Notes: generated by a model not told the origin, from the sequence alone. A stretch of DNA of 64,000 nucleotides from Paramesorhizobium leguminum (GCF_003217235.1 NZ_QJTF01000004.1:164068-228067), one strand, 5' to 3'; shown: positions 44,098 to 52,853, counted from the first letter of the stretch. Made by a program: numbers and translations.

Positions 44098-47043
44098 TCA
44101 ATGCGCCTCGTCCCAGTTCTGCGCCGCACGGGCGTCCACCCGCAACGGCACTGAAAGCGAGACGGCGGGCATGGCTGCATTTTCCATGATGTGGCGGACG
44201 ATCGTGATGGTTTCCTCCACCTCTTTGTCCGGTGCCTCGAATACCAGTTCGTCATGGACCTGCAACAGCATCCGCGCGGAAAGCTTCGCCGCCGCGAGCG
44301 CATCATCCATGCGGATCATGGCATGGCGGATGATATCCGCCGCCGAGCCCTGGATAGGCGCGTTGATCGCCGCGCGCTCGTTGAAGGCGCGCATCTGCGG
44401 GTTGGATGAGCGGATTTCCGGATAATGCGCGCGCCGCCCGAAGATCGTCTCCACATAGCCATTCGCGCGCGCAAACGCCTTGGTCGCCTCCATGTAATCG
44501 CGAATGCCGGGGAAGCGCTCGAAATAGGTGCGGATATATTGCCCGGCTTCCTCGCGCGGAATGGAGAGCTGGTTTGCCAAACCGAAGGCGGAGATGCCGT
44601 AGATGATGCCGAAATTGATCGCCTTGGCGCGCCGGCGCACCTCGGATGGCATACCCTCGACCGGCACGCCGAACATTTCCGACGCCGTCATGGCATGGAT
44701 GTCCATATCCTCTGCGAAAGCCTGCTTCAATTGCGGAATGTCTGCGACATGCGCCAGCACGCGCAGCTCGATCTGGCTGTAATCGGCGGAGATGAGCTTG
44801 TGACCAGGCGCGGCGATGAATGCCGTCCTGATCTTGCGGCCCTCCGTCGTGCGGATCGGAATATTCTGCAGGTTGGGATCGGACGACGACAGCCTGCCCG
44901 TGGAGGTGGCGGCCATCGCATAGCAGGTATGGACCCGCTTGGTCTCAGCGTGGATGAAACCCGGCAGCGCATCCGTATAGGTGGATTTGAGCTTGGTGAG
45001 CTGGCGCCAATCGACGATCTTGCGCGGCAGTTCGTGACCGGCCGCGGCCAGATCCTCCAGCACCTGCGCCGAAGTGGACCATTGGCCGGTCTTGGTCTTG
45101 GAGCCGCCGGGAAACCCCATCCTGCCGAACAATATGTCGCCAAGCTGTTTCGGCGAGCCGATGTTGAAGCGCTCGCCGGCGAGCTTGTAGATCTCGTCTT
45201 CTATCGCCGCCGCCGATTGCGCCAGGTCGCCGGAAAGGCGCGACAAGATCTGCCGGTCGATGGAAATGCCGCGCGCCTCCATGCGCGCCAGCACCTCGAC
45301 CAGCGGGCGCTCCAGCCGCTCGTAGACGGTGGCCATGCCTTCCGCCGCAAGGCGCGGTTTCAGCGCGCGCCAGAGCCGCAGCGTCACATCGGCATCCTCG
45401 CCCGCATAGGCGGTGGCGCGTTCCAGATCGACCATGTCGAATGTGACGGAGGAGCGACCGTTGCCCGTCACGTCTTTATATTGGATCGTCTTGTGGCCGA
45501 GCCAGCGCTCCGACAGGCTGTCCATGCCATGGCCGCCGGGCCCGGCATCGAGCGCGTAGGAGATCAGCATCGTATCGTCGAAAGGCGCGATGTCGATGCC
45601 ATGGCGGTGCATGATGAGCCAGTCGAACTTCATGTTCTGGGCGATCTTGAGAACCGAGCGGTCCTCCAGCATCGGCTTCAGCGCCGCCAGCGCCTGATCG
45701 AGCGGGATCTGCCCTTCCAGCATCCCGCCGCCCAACAGATCGCCCGCGCCGGATTTATGCGACAGCGGCACATAGGCCGCCCGGCCCGGTGCCAGCGCCA
45801 GCGAAAGGCCGATCAGCTCGGCCTGCATCGGCAGGAGCGAATTGGTCTCGGTGTCGAACGCGACGATGCCGTTCTCCGTCGCCTCATCAATCCATTGTTG
45901 CAACGTGGCAAGATCGCGGATGCAGACATAGGTCGTCGTGTCGATCTTTTCGGCAATCGCCGCGTTGGCGCGGGACTTGGCAAGCTCGGCGGGCGTTACC
46001 CCTCCGCCGCTCCCTGCCGGCAAGGAGGGGGAAACATCCGTCACCTCCACTTCCACGCCGACAGCCACCGTCACGCTCACTTCCATGTCGGGCCCATGGG
46101 CCGCGGCGCCCCACTGCGTCTCCACCGGCACCGGCTCGATTTCGGCGGCGTCGGTTCCCGTCGTCTCGGCGACACGGCGGGTGAGCGAGGTGAACTCCAT
46201 CGCCTTCAGAAAGCCGATCAGCTTCGGCCCGTCCTGCGGGTCGAGCACCAGTTCATCCAGCTCGACGTCGATGGGCACATCGTTCTTGAGCGTCACCAAC
46301 TCCCGCGACAGCCGCGCCTGCTCGGCAAACGTAATGATGTTCTCGCGCCGCTTTTGCTGTTTGATTTCGGAAGCGCGGGCAAGAAGCGTATCGAGGTTGC
46401 CATACTCGCCAAGCAACTGCGCCGCCGTCTTCGGCCCGATGCCGGGAATGCCGGGAATATTGTCGGTCGAATCGCCGGTGAGCGACTGCAGATCGATCAT
46501 CTTTTCCGGCGGGACGCCCCATTTCTCGATCACTTCCGGGATCGAGATCTGCTTGTCCTTCATCCCGTCATACATCTGCACCTTGTGATTGACGAGCTGC
46601 ATCAGATCCTTGTCGGACGAGACGATGGTGACGTCGCCGCCCGCTTCCACGGCGAGCCGCGCATAGGTGGCGATGAGGTCATCGGCCTCGAAGCCTTCCT
46701 TCTCGATGCAGGGCAAATTGAACGCCCGCGTCGCCTGGCGGATGAGCCCGAACTGCGGGATTAGATCTTCCGGCGGCGCGGTGCGGTTGGCCTTGTATTC
46801 GGAATAGAGCGTGTTGCGGAACGTCTTCGAGGAATAGTCGAAGATGACGGCGAAATGGGTCGGCACAATCCCGACATCCGTATTGCGCGCGTCCTTCAAA
46901 AGCTTCCACAGCATGTTGCAGAAGCCCGAAACCGCGCCGACGGGCAGGCCGTCGCTCTTGCGGGTGAGCGGGGGGAGAGCGTGATAGGCGCGGAAGATGT
47001 AGCCCGAGCCGTCAATGAGAAAGAGATGATCGCCGTTTTTCAT
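44098..47043 (-). CDS. polA: DNA polymerase I
   Basis: A 981-residue repair and Okazaki-fragment polymerase. Domains in order: 5' nuclease (1-300, LFLIDGSGYIFRAYHAL, GFEADDLIATYA), linker, 3'-5' exonuclease (370-570, with VAFDTETNSL, AQNMKFDWL and AGEDADV all intact), and polymerase (600-981). Polymerase motif A is DYSQIELRVLAH, motif B RRRAKAINFGIIYG and motif C LQVHDELVFE. It is divergent from the predicted sRNA and the M20 peptidase gene. Confidence 0.97.
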   Translation of the reverse strand: MKNGDHLFLIDGSGYIFRAYHALPPLTRKSDGLPVGAVSGFCNMLWKLLKDARNTDVGIVPTHFAVIFDYSSKTFRNTLYSEYKANRTAPPEDLIPQFGLIRQATRAFNLPCIEKEGFEADDLIATYARLAVEAGGDVTIVSSDKDLMQLVNHKVQMYDGMKDKQISIPEVIEKWGVPPEKMIDLQSLTGDSTDNIPGIPGIGPKTAAQLLGEYGNLDTLLARASEIKQQKRRENIITFAEQARLSRELVTLKNDVPIDVELDELVLDPQDGPKLIGFLKAMEFTSLTRRVAETTGTDAAEIEPVPVETQWGAAAHGPDMEVSVTVAVGVEVEVTDVSPSLPAGSGGGVTPAELAKSRANAAIAEKIDTTTYVCIRDLATLQQWIDEATENGIVAFDTETNSLLPMQAELIGLSLALAPGRAAYVPLSHKSGAGDLLGGGMLEGQIPLDQALAALKPMLEDRSVLKIAQNMKFDWLIMHRHGIDIAPFDDTMLISYALDAGPGGHGMDSLSERWLGHKTIQYKDVTGNGRSSVTFDMVDLERATAYAGEDADVTLRLWRALKPRLAAEGMATVYERLERPLVEVLARMEARGISIDRQILSRLSGDLAQSAAAIEDEIYKLAGERFNIGSPKQLGDILFGRMGFPGGSKTKTGQWSTSAQVLEDLAAAGHELPRKIVDWRQLTKLKSTYTDALPGFIHAETKRVHTCYAMAATSTGRLSSSDPNLQNIPIRTTEGRKIRTAFIAAPGHKLISADYSQIELRVLAHVADIPQLKQAFAEDMDIHAMTASEMFGVPVEGMPSEVRRRAKAINFGIIYGISAFGLANQLSIPREEAGQYIRTYFERFPGIRDYMEATKAFARANGYVETIFGRRAHYPEIRSSNPQMRAFNERAAINAPIQGSAADIIRHAMIRMDDALAAAKLSARMLLQVHDELVFEAPDKEVEETITIVRHIMENAAMPAVSLSVPLRVDARAAQNWDEAH

Positions 47044-47101
47044 GAAGGAGATTTAAAACAAACCGGCGGGAAATGGAACGAAATCTCTGTCAGGAGATCA
47101 A

Positions 47102-47144
47102 GCATGATCCAAAAAAGTTGGCGCGCTTTTGGATAAGATCATGC
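47102..47144. repeat. GCATGATC palindromic repeat upstream of polA
   Basis: GCATGATCC-AAAAAAGT...TTGGATAAGATCATGC, the most diverged copy of the family (inner stem CCAAAA/TTTTGG instead of CCGAAAA). It lies 58 bases before the polA start. Confidence 0.85.
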
Positions 47145-47230
47145 GACTGGGGAAGGTCGCGTGGACAGTTATGTTTCCGCGTGACGATGGCCGCGAAGCC
47201 TCTCACTCACCTCACGATTCTCACGAGTTT

Positions 47231-47246
47231 GTTACAAACATGTAAC
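47231..47246. promoter_or_regulatory. Perfect palindrome GTTACA-AACA-TGTAAC
   Basis: A symmetric 16-base site, 26 to 11 bases upstream of a possible -35 (CTTGAA, 47257-47262) for the predicted sRNA, and about 190 bases from polA. It looks like a transcription-factor site; the factor is unknown. Confidence 0.45.
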
Positions 47247-47291
47247 GTTCCGTGCCCTTGAATCGCCATGTTTTTCCGCCAAATCTAGCGC

Positions 47292-47442
47292 CGTCGACGC
47301 CATGTCGATATCCGGATTTCCGGCCCGTCCCCCGCCGGACCCCGGATTTGGCGGCAGCCTCATCCCCCCTCTCCGGGCTGCCGCTAATATAATGATCTGA
47401 CCGCTGCGATACCCCCCTCATCGCAGCGGTCAAATCTTTTTT
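47292..47442 (+). ncRNA. Predicted trans-acting sRNA with C-rich hairpin loops (alpha-r7-like)
   Basis: Four successive hairpins: TCGAC/GTCGA (47294-47308); TCCGGC/GCCGGA with loop CCGTCCCCC (47319-47339); GCGGCAGCC/GGCTGCCGC with a loop containing ATCCCCCCTCTCC (47351-47384); and the terminator with loop ACCCCCCT (47399-47431) before a T-run. A weak promoter CTTGAA-N17-CAAATCTA lies upstream, giving about 150 nt. The place beside polA matches my recollection of the alpha-r7 family (Smr7C of Sinorhizobium meliloti). C-rich loops suggest pairing with G-rich ribosome sites. No ORF fits this stretch. Confidence 0.6.
47399..47442 (+). terminator. Strong intrinsic terminator
   Basis: Perfect 12-bp stem GACCGCTGCGAT/ATCGCAGCGGTC with an eight-base loop, then AAATCTTTTTT. 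It is the 3' end of the predicted sRNA and is 105 bases before the M20 peptidase gene. Confidence 0.88.
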
Positions 47443-47547
47443 GGGCCTGCCGTTCAATCCAGTTTCTCAAGCTTCTTTGTATGCACAATCCTGCAAAATC
47501 AATTAGTGTGCGGGCCTCTTTCGCGAATCGAAATCAGGTAAGTCGCA

Positions 47548-48939
47548 ATGTCCACGCTCGAACCCGTCCTTTCCCATCTCGACGCCAATCTCGATAAAAG
47601 CCTCGAAAGGCTGTTCGAGCTTCTGAAGATCAAATCGATTTCGACCGATCCGGCCTACAAGGCCGATTGCCGCAAGGCGGCGGAGTGGCTGGTGGAGGAT
47701 TTGAAGTCCATCGGGTTTGACGCGAGCGTGCGCGATACCCCCGGGCATCCGATGGTCGTCGCCCATCATGACGGCGCGGAACAGAGCGCACCCCATGTCC
47801 TTTTCTATGGACACTACGACGTGCAGCCGGTCGATCCGCTGAACCTTTGGGAGAACGATCCGTTCGCCCCCGCAATCAAGGATATGGGCGAAGGCCGCAA
47901 GATCATCACCGGGCGCGGCTCATCCGACGATAAGGGGCAGCTGATGACCTTCGTCGAGGCCTGCCGCGCCTATAAGGCCGTGCATGGTAATCTTCCCTGC
48001 CGCATCACTATCCTGTTCGAAGGCGAAGAGGAATCCGGCTCGCCGTCGCTCAAGCCTTTCCTCGAAACCCATGCCGACGAGTTGAAGGCGGATTTCGCGC
48101 TGGTCTGCGACACCAGCATGTGGGACCGCGAGACGCCTGCAATTACCGTGGGCCTGCGCGGCATGGTGGCCGAGGAAATCACCGTCAAGGCCGCCAACCG
48201 CGATCTGCACTCGGGCTTCTTCGGCGGCGCGGCGGCAAACCCGATCCGCATCCTCTCGCGGATTCTTGCCGATTTGCATGACGAAACCGGACGCGTCACC
48301 CTGCCGGGCTTTTATGACGGCGTGGAGGAGACGCCGACACAGATTCTACAGACCTGGGAAGGCCTGGGCCGCACGGCCGAAAATTTCCTTGGCAAGATCG
48401 GCCTTTCCATTCCCTCGGGCGAGAAGGGCCGCAGCGTGCTGGAATTGACTTGGGCGCGGCCCACGGCGGAGGTGAACGGCATCACCGGCGGCTATACCGG
48501 CGAAGGTTTCAAAACCGTGATCGCGGCGGAAGCTTCAGCGAAGGTTTCATTCCGCCTCGTTCATAAGCAGGACCCGGCGAAAGTTCGGGCGGCGTTCCGC
48601 GACTTCGTCAATGCGCGGGTTCCCGCCGACTGCACTGTTGAGTTCCATGCGCATGGCGGTTCGCCGGCGATCCAGCTTCCCTATGATCTTCCCATCATCA
48701 CCAAGGCCAAGGATGCGCTTTCGGATGAATGGTCGAAGCAGACCGTCCTCATTGCAGGCGGGGGATCAATTCCCATCGTCGGCGATTTTCAAACGATGCT
48801 GGGCATGGCCTCGCTGCTCGTCGGCTTCGCGCTTGAGGATGACCGCATCCACTCGCCCAATGAGAAATACGAGCTGCAATCCTTCCACAAGGGCCAGCGC
48901 TCCTGGGCGCGCATCCTTGCAGCGCTCGCGAAGAAATAA
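47548..48939 (+). CDS. M20-family metallopeptidase (dipeptidase-like)
   Basis: A 463-residue zinc peptidase of the M20/M25/M40 family. Metal ligands and catalytic residues are in LFYGHYDVQPVDP (His, Asp), TGRGSSDDKGQ (Asp) and LFEGEEESGSP (the Glu pair), with a later His near the C-terminus (ALEDDRIHSPNEKY). A dimerisation domain lies at about residues 200-310. The family hydrolyses dipeptides or acylated amino acids; the exact substrate is not evident. The gene is followed by rnd with a 12-base gap. Confidence 0.92.
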   Translation: MSTLEPVLSHLDANLDKSLERLFELLKIKSISTDPAYKADCRKAAEWLVEDLKSIGFDASVRDTPGHPMVVAHHDGAEQSAPHVLFYGHYDVQPVDPLNLWENDPFAPAIKDMGEGRKIITGRGSSDDKGQLMTFVEACRAYKAVHGNLPCRITILFEGEEESGSPSLKPFLETHADELKADFALVCDTSMWDRETPAITVGLRGMVAEEITVKAANRDLHSGFFGGAAANPIRILSRILADLHDETGRVTLPGFYDGVEETPTQILQTWEGLGRTAENFLGKIGLSIPSGEKGRSVLELTWARPTAEVNGITGGYTGEGFKTVIAAEASAKVSFRLVHKQDPAKVRAAFRDFVNARVPADCTVEFHAHGGSPAIQLPYDLPIITKAKDALSDEWSKQTVLIAGGGSIPIVGDFQTMLGMASLLVGFALEDDRIHSPNEKYELQSFHKGQRSWARILAALAKK

Positions 48940-48951
48940 CGAGGCCGCCTT

Positions 48952-49569
48952 ATGAGCATTCGCTTTCACAAAAACGACCTTCCTGATCTTGTCAATTATC
49001 AGGTCGATGCCGTCGCCATCGATACCGAGACGCTTGGGTTAAAGCCCCATCGCGACCGGCTCTGCCTTGTGCAGATATCGCCGGGCGACGGCACCGCCGA
49101 TGTGATCCAAATCGACGCCGGACAGAAGAAGGCGCCCAATCTCGTGCGCCTTCTCAAGGATCGGTCGGTTACCAAGATCTTTCATTACGGCCGCTTCGAT
49201 CTGGCGGTTCTTGCGCATACTTTCGGCATCATGCCGCAACCGGTCTTTTGCACCAAGATCGCCTCGCGGCTCACCCGTACCTATACGGATCGCCATGGAC
49301 TGAAAGAGCTTTGCAGCGAACTGCTCGATGTGACGATATCCAAGCAGCAGCAATCCTCAGACTGGGCAGCGGAAGTGCTTTCCCCCGCGCAACTGGAATA
49401 TGCCGCGTCGGACGTGCTTTACCTGCATCGCCTGAAGAATGTACTGGAGACGCGGCTCACGCGTGACGGACGGGAAAAAGAAGCCGAAGCCTGCTTCCGC
49501 TTCCTGCCGACCCGCGCAAAGCTCGACCTGATGGGCTGGGACGAGCAGGACATTTTTGCTCATAGTTAG
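48952..49569 (+). CDS. rnd: Short ribonuclease D (3'-5' exonuclease domain only)
   Basis: A 205-residue DEDDy exonuclease. Motifs: Exo I VAIDTETLGLKP, Exo II KIFHYGRFDLAVLAH, Exo III YAASDVLYLHRLKN. Classical RNase D is about 370 residues with one or two HRDC domains, which are absent here, so this is the short form common in alphaproteobacteria. It likely trims stable RNA 3' ends. In relatives I recall rnd next to lptC; here the lpt genes lie 3-5 kb away in the other orientation. Confidence 0.88.
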   Translation: MSIRFHKNDLPDLVNYQVDAVAIDTETLGLKPHRDRLCLVQISPGDGTADVIQIDAGQKKAPNLVRLLKDRSVTKIFHYGRFDLAVLAHTFGIMPQPVFCTKIASRLTRTYTDRHGLKELCSELLDVTISKQQQSSDWAAEVLSPAQLEYAASDVLYLHRLKNVLETRLTRDGREKEAEACFRFLPTRAKLDLMGWDEQDIFAHS

Positions 49570-49573
49570 AAGT

Positions 49574-49676
49574 TAGTGAGCAGTGAGCGGCAAGCCGCGA
49601 GCAGTGAAAAATGAATAGTGGTGGATAGTGAGTGGCCAGTTTTTTTACCGCTCACCGCTCACCGCTCACCGCTCAC
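49574..49676. repeat. GTGAGCGG / ACCGCTC short-unit array spanning the acyltransferase stop codon
   Basis: AGTGAGCAGTGAGCGG at the left, then four perfect heptamers ACCGCTC (49647-49674) in inverted relation, with AGTGAAAAATGAATAGTGG between. The right arm includes the TGA stop of the acyltransferase (49673-49675). Confidence 0.7.
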
Positions 49677-50773
49677 TCTGCCGCAAAAGCCGCAGTTTTC
49701 GTTGTCTGCGCCCGGTCAATGCTTGCCCACGCCGGACGCCGGAACAGGAAGTGGCCGTAGCCGGTCCACTGCACCGCCCAATAGAGAAACACCGGCCCGA
49801 TGACGCCCGAGACCGTCGTCAGAAGCGAAATCGTGCCGATATCGGTGATGACACCGCTTTTGAGAAGCACGGTGCGCGCCACTGCCATCGGCAGGAAGAA
49901 GGCGAGGTAGACGACGATCGAATGGGCGCCGAGCCAGCTCAGCGCCCGGTGCAGGGGATTGCCCTCTGCCAGACGGGAGAGAAGCGCGGATATCGCCACG
50001 ATGGCGAATGCACCGGCGAGGCCCAGCAGGAGCGAGACGAGCGGCAATTCGCTCCAACCGCCAAGGCCACCGGCCATGAAGGCTTCTGGTGTAAGAATCG
50101 CGCGGAGCGCCGTAGGCGCGGGTGTGAACACCAGCGAATATTCGGCAATAGCCCAGAGGCCAAGCCCCGCACATCCGGCGAGCGGGCGCTGACGTAGCCA
50201 GTTGGCAGCGCGGAAAATGGCCGGAGCGAACGCATAGCCCGCATAGAAATAAACGAATCGTCCGCAGAACTCGTCGATCATGACAAAGCCCGTATGGATG
50301 GGCAGGCACTCGAGCAGCGCCAGCGCTAGAAAGACCGGCCAGACCGGTACGCGTCTCACGAATCGCGTGACCAGGAAGAACACCGGTAGGATGTAGATGA
50401 ACCAGAGTGTGCCGAACGGCTCTACGAAGGCCATCAGATAAGTGGAAGCGACGCCACGTATTCCTTCATCGGCAGCTATGCCCGGCGCCTTGAAAACGAA
50501 CTGAATCGTCAGCCAAAGAATATAAAAGTATAGAAAATGAATGATCTTGCGATCGAAATAGCGCCGCCATGGGCGATCGATTACCCGACTCAAGAATAGC
50601 CCTGAAAGCAAAAAGAAATCAGGCATGCGGAATGGTTTTGCGAAGGCAACGACGTAATGCATCCAGCCTTCGATGCCTGTGAGTTTTTCCACACCTAATG
50701 TTGAGTGCATCATCACCACGAAAATGATGCACAATCCCTTGGCTATATCGACCCAATTTACTCTGTTTTCCAT
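49673..50773 (-). CDS. Acyltransferase 3 family membrane protein
   Basis: A 366-residue protein with about ten membrane helices. N-terminal NWVDIAKGLCIIFVVMMHST (the conserved histidine of the active site), FRMPDFFLLSGLFLSRV, and WFIYILPVFFL are standard for the OafA/NolX-like acyltransferase 3 fold, which O-acylates surface glycans or lipids. Brucellaceae and rhizobia use such enzymes on O-antigen, glucans or Nod-type substrates; the target is unknown here. Its stop lies in a short-repeat array, and it is divergent from the first Omp gene across an AT-rich spacer. Confidence 0.88.
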   Translation of the reverse strand: MENRVNWVDIAKGLCIIFVVMMHSTLGVEKLTGIEGWMHYVVAFAKPFRMPDFFLLSGLFLSRVIDRPWRRYFDRKIIHFLYFYILWLTIQFVFKAPGIAADEGIRGVASTYLMAFVEPFGTLWFIYILPVFFLVTRFVRRVPVWPVFLALALLECLPIHTGFVMIDEFCGRFVYFYAGYAFAPAIFRAANWLRQRPLAGCAGLGLWAIAEYSLVFTPAPTALRAILTPEAFMAGGLGGWSELPLVSLLLGLAGAFAIVAISALLSRLAEGNPLHRALSWLGAHSIVVYLAFFLPMAVARTVLLKSGVITDIGTISLLTTVSGVIGPVFLYWAVQWTGYGHFLFRRPAWASIDRAQTTKTAAFAAE

Positions 50774-50828
50774 TGTCCTGCCGTCTCGTCCATGGGTTCA
50801 TATCGAATATTAATGTGCATTTATAAAG

Positions 50829-50847
50829 ACTTATAGTAATTATAAGT
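50829..50847. promoter_or_regulatory. AT-rich palindrome between the acyltransferase and omp genes
   Basis: ACTTATA-GTAAT-TATAAGT, a perfect inverted repeat in the AT-rich divergent promoter region. Brucella MucR and similar regulators favour AT-rich DNA upstream of envelope genes; that link is inference. Confidence 0.45.
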
Positions 50848-50996
50848 TAGCCATGATGTACTTATACTTTTGCTTTAATGATCTGACGATATACTAATAA
50901 ATACTCCAAGCTTTTCTTCGGGTGTGTCTTTGACGCTACAGACACGAATCAAGCCGGATGTATATAACAGGCCGATCAAATGACTGGAGAAACGCC

Positions 50997-51719
50997 ATGA
51001 AGATTATGCAATTCGTCGCAGCGTCCGCAATTATACTTGGCATGGCGTCAGCCGCCAGGGCGGCGGATATGATCCCCTCGGAGGAGCCAACGCCGGAGTA
51101 TATGCCTCCGTCATTCTCCTGGACCGGCGCCTATATCGGTGCGGCGGCCGGCTACGGATGGGGTAAAACCAAATTCGAGTCTCCCGGTGAGGAATATGTT
51201 AGCTCGGTAGATTCCAAAGGTTTCATCGGCGGTCTCTTCGCCGGCTACAATTGGGAAGCTGGAGATGGTTTCGTTGTCGGCGCCGATGCGGATTTCAACT
51301 ACGCCAGGGTTAAGGAATCATTTGGTAGCACCGATGTTGATGAGAACGGTAATCCTTACTCCTCGGGCGGTGACACCAAGTTGAAATGGGTCGGCGCGGC
51401 GAGGGCTCGTGTCGGTTACGCTGTCGATCGCTTCCTGCCTTATATCGCCGGCGGTGTCGCCTTCGGCAAGGTCGAGCGCAGCTTTTATGTCATTGATCCG
51501 ATAAGCATGCCTGCGGCTGTAGCTCAAAGCTTCAATAAAACCCAGGTTGGCTGGACGGCTGGCGCCGGTGTCGATTACGCCGCTACGGACAATATCTTTG
51601 TGCGTCTGGAATACCGCTATACCGACCTCGGCAAGAAGGACTTCACTTTCATGGGCGACGAGTATGAAAGCAAGTTCAAAATGCACGAAGTCCGTGTCGG
51701 TGTCGCCTACAAGTTCTAA
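50997..51719 (+). CDS. Omp25/Omp31-family outer-membrane beta-barrel protein, copy 1
   Basis: A 240-residue outer-membrane protein with a signal peptide (ASAARA before ADMIP). An eight-stranded OmpA-like barrel is indicated by alternating aromatic strands such as SWTGAYIGAAAGYGWG, GLFAGYNWEAGDGFVVGADADFNYA, and a terminal RVGVAYKF ending in Phe. GGAGA lies before ATG 50997. The next gene is a clear paralogue with an almost identical leader. An intrinsic terminator follows. Which Brucella Omp it corresponds to cannot be fixed by eye. Confidence 0.9.
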   Translation: MKIMQFVAASAIILGMASAARAADMIPSEEPTPEYMPPSFSWTGAYIGAAAGYGWGKTKFESPGEEYVSSVDSKGFIGGLFAGYNWEAGDGFVVGADADFNYARVKESFGSTDVDENGNPYSSGGDTKLKWVGAARARVGYAVDRFLPYIAGGVAFGKVERSFYVIDPISMPAAVAQSFNKTQVGWTAGAGVDYAATDNIFVRLEYRYTDLGKKDFTFMGDEYESKFKMHEVRVGVAYKF

Positions 51720-51741
51720 TCTCATTTTACATCTCGATCCA

Positions 51742-51773
51742 AAGCCCCGCGTTCATCGCGGGGCTTGAATTTT
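51742..51773 (+). terminator. Intrinsic terminator after omp copy 1
   Basis: AAGCCCCGC-GTTCATC-GCGGGGCTT stem followed by GAATTTTG. It predicts separate transcription of the two omp genes. Confidence 0.75.
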
Positions 51774-52012
51774 GTGAAGATTGATGTGGCGGATATGGCG
51801 GATCACGCGAATAATTTAGGCGCATATTGATTGATATTGGTCTCCAGCCCATTGTTTTTAATAGTAATTCAAAAATATTGATTCAATTTATATAAAATAA
51901 ATAGAATTTATACTAATACATACTATACACTTACTTCCGGGCGCGACCTTCGCGCCACAGGAACGGCGCAAGCTGATATAATAAACAGCCATTGGAAGAC
52001 TGGAGAAACACC
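51774..52012. promoter_or_regulatory. AT-rich promoter region of omp copy 2
   Basis: The 51840-51930 stretch is far richer in A and T than the surroundings, with repeated ATTGATT/ATATTGA and TTTATATAAAATAAAT. No ORF is seen. A promoter and nucleoid-protein or MucR-type binding would suit such DNA. Confidence 0.45.
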
Positions 52013-52720
52013 ATGAAGATTATGTATTTCATAGTAGCGTCTGCGATCGCGCTCTGTGCGGCGACGGCCGTCAAGGCGGCGGACGCCATCCAGCAGCAGG
52101 AACCGGCGCCGCCGGAAGCGGCTGCCCCGGCTTTTAGCTGGACGGGGGTCTATCTGGGCGCGCAGGCTGGCTACGGTTGGGCCCACTCCAAAGGTGAGTT
52201 TGAAGATGGCGGCAATATATATTCCCATAAATTGAGGCCGTCTGGCTGGCTCGGTGGTCTCTATGGCGGCTATAACTTTGATGCCGGGAATGGCTTCATT
52301 CTTGGTGCGGAAGCCGACATGGCCTATGCCGGCATCAAGAAAGATGAATCATTCTCCTCCGTTTCCGTGCCTGCCGTGGGCTTTACCCATGAAGCCAGGA
52401 TGCGGTGGGAAGGGGCGGTGCGTGGCCGCGCCGGCTATGCGGTCGACCGCTTCCTGCCTTATCTCGCCGGCGGTTTCGCCTTCGGCAAGGTTGAACACGA
52501 TATTGCGCGCCCGGGAATGGTATCTTACGAGAAGAAGCAGACCCGGACCGGCTGGACGGCTGGTGCCGGCGTCGATTACGCGGCCACCGACAATCTGCTT
52601 CTGCGTGTGGAATACCGCTATGTGGATCTTGGCAAGGAGAGCTTCGATTTTCTCGACAGCGGATTCGAAACCAAATTCAAGTCGCACGAAATCCGTTTCG
52701 GTGTTGCTTACAAGTTCTGA
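52013..52720 (+). CDS. Omp25/Omp31-family outer-membrane beta-barrel protein, copy 2
   Basis: A 235-residue paralogue of the previous gene. It shares the ribosome-site/start block ACTGGAGAAAC..CCATGAAG, signal peptide (AVKA before ADAIQQ), FSWTGVYLGAQAGYGWA, YAVDRFLPYLAGGFAFGKVE, GWTAGAGVDYAATDNLLLRVEYRYVDLGK and the terminal FGVAYKF. Loops between strands differ strongly, as expected of surface-exposed segments under selection. It converges with lptB across paired hairpins. Confidence 0.9.
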   Translation: MKIMYFIVASAIALCAATAVKAADAIQQQEPAPPEAAAPAFSWTGVYLGAQAGYGWAHSKGEFEDGGNIYSHKLRPSGWLGGLYGGYNFDAGNGFILGAEADMAYAGIKKDESFSSVSVPAVGFTHEARMRWEGAVRGRAGYAVDRFLPYLAGGFAFGKVEHDIARPGMVSYEKKQTRTGWTAGAGVDYAATDNLLLRVEYRYVDLGKESFDFLDSGFETKFKSHEIRFGVAYKF

Positions 52721-52749
52721 TCGCTTGTTGCGGCTATCGGATGCATAGC

Positions 52750-52800
52750 CCCCGCGATGAACGCGGGGCGTAGTAGAGATCTGGCCGCCGGAAGGCGGCC
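52750..52800 (+). terminator. Paired hairpins between omp copy 2 and lptB
   Basis: CCCCGCG-ATGAA-CGCGGGG (52750-52768) and GGCCGCC-GGAA-GGCGGCC (52783-52800). Both lie in the gap between the convergent genes and could stop transcripts from either side. Confidence 0.6.
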
Positions 52801-52853
52801 AAAGTATGATTCGAGCCGTAGGCCGGCGCCAGGAAATGTTGCGGACGTTTCAA

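Noticed and set aside
44425..46764. Plus-strand frame of 779 codons
   Set aside because: Mirror frame of polA; no motif, and polA is intact.
49628..50197. Plus-strand frame of 189 codons
   Set aside because: Begins in a short repeat and runs antisense to the acyltransferase, which has a clear family N-terminus.
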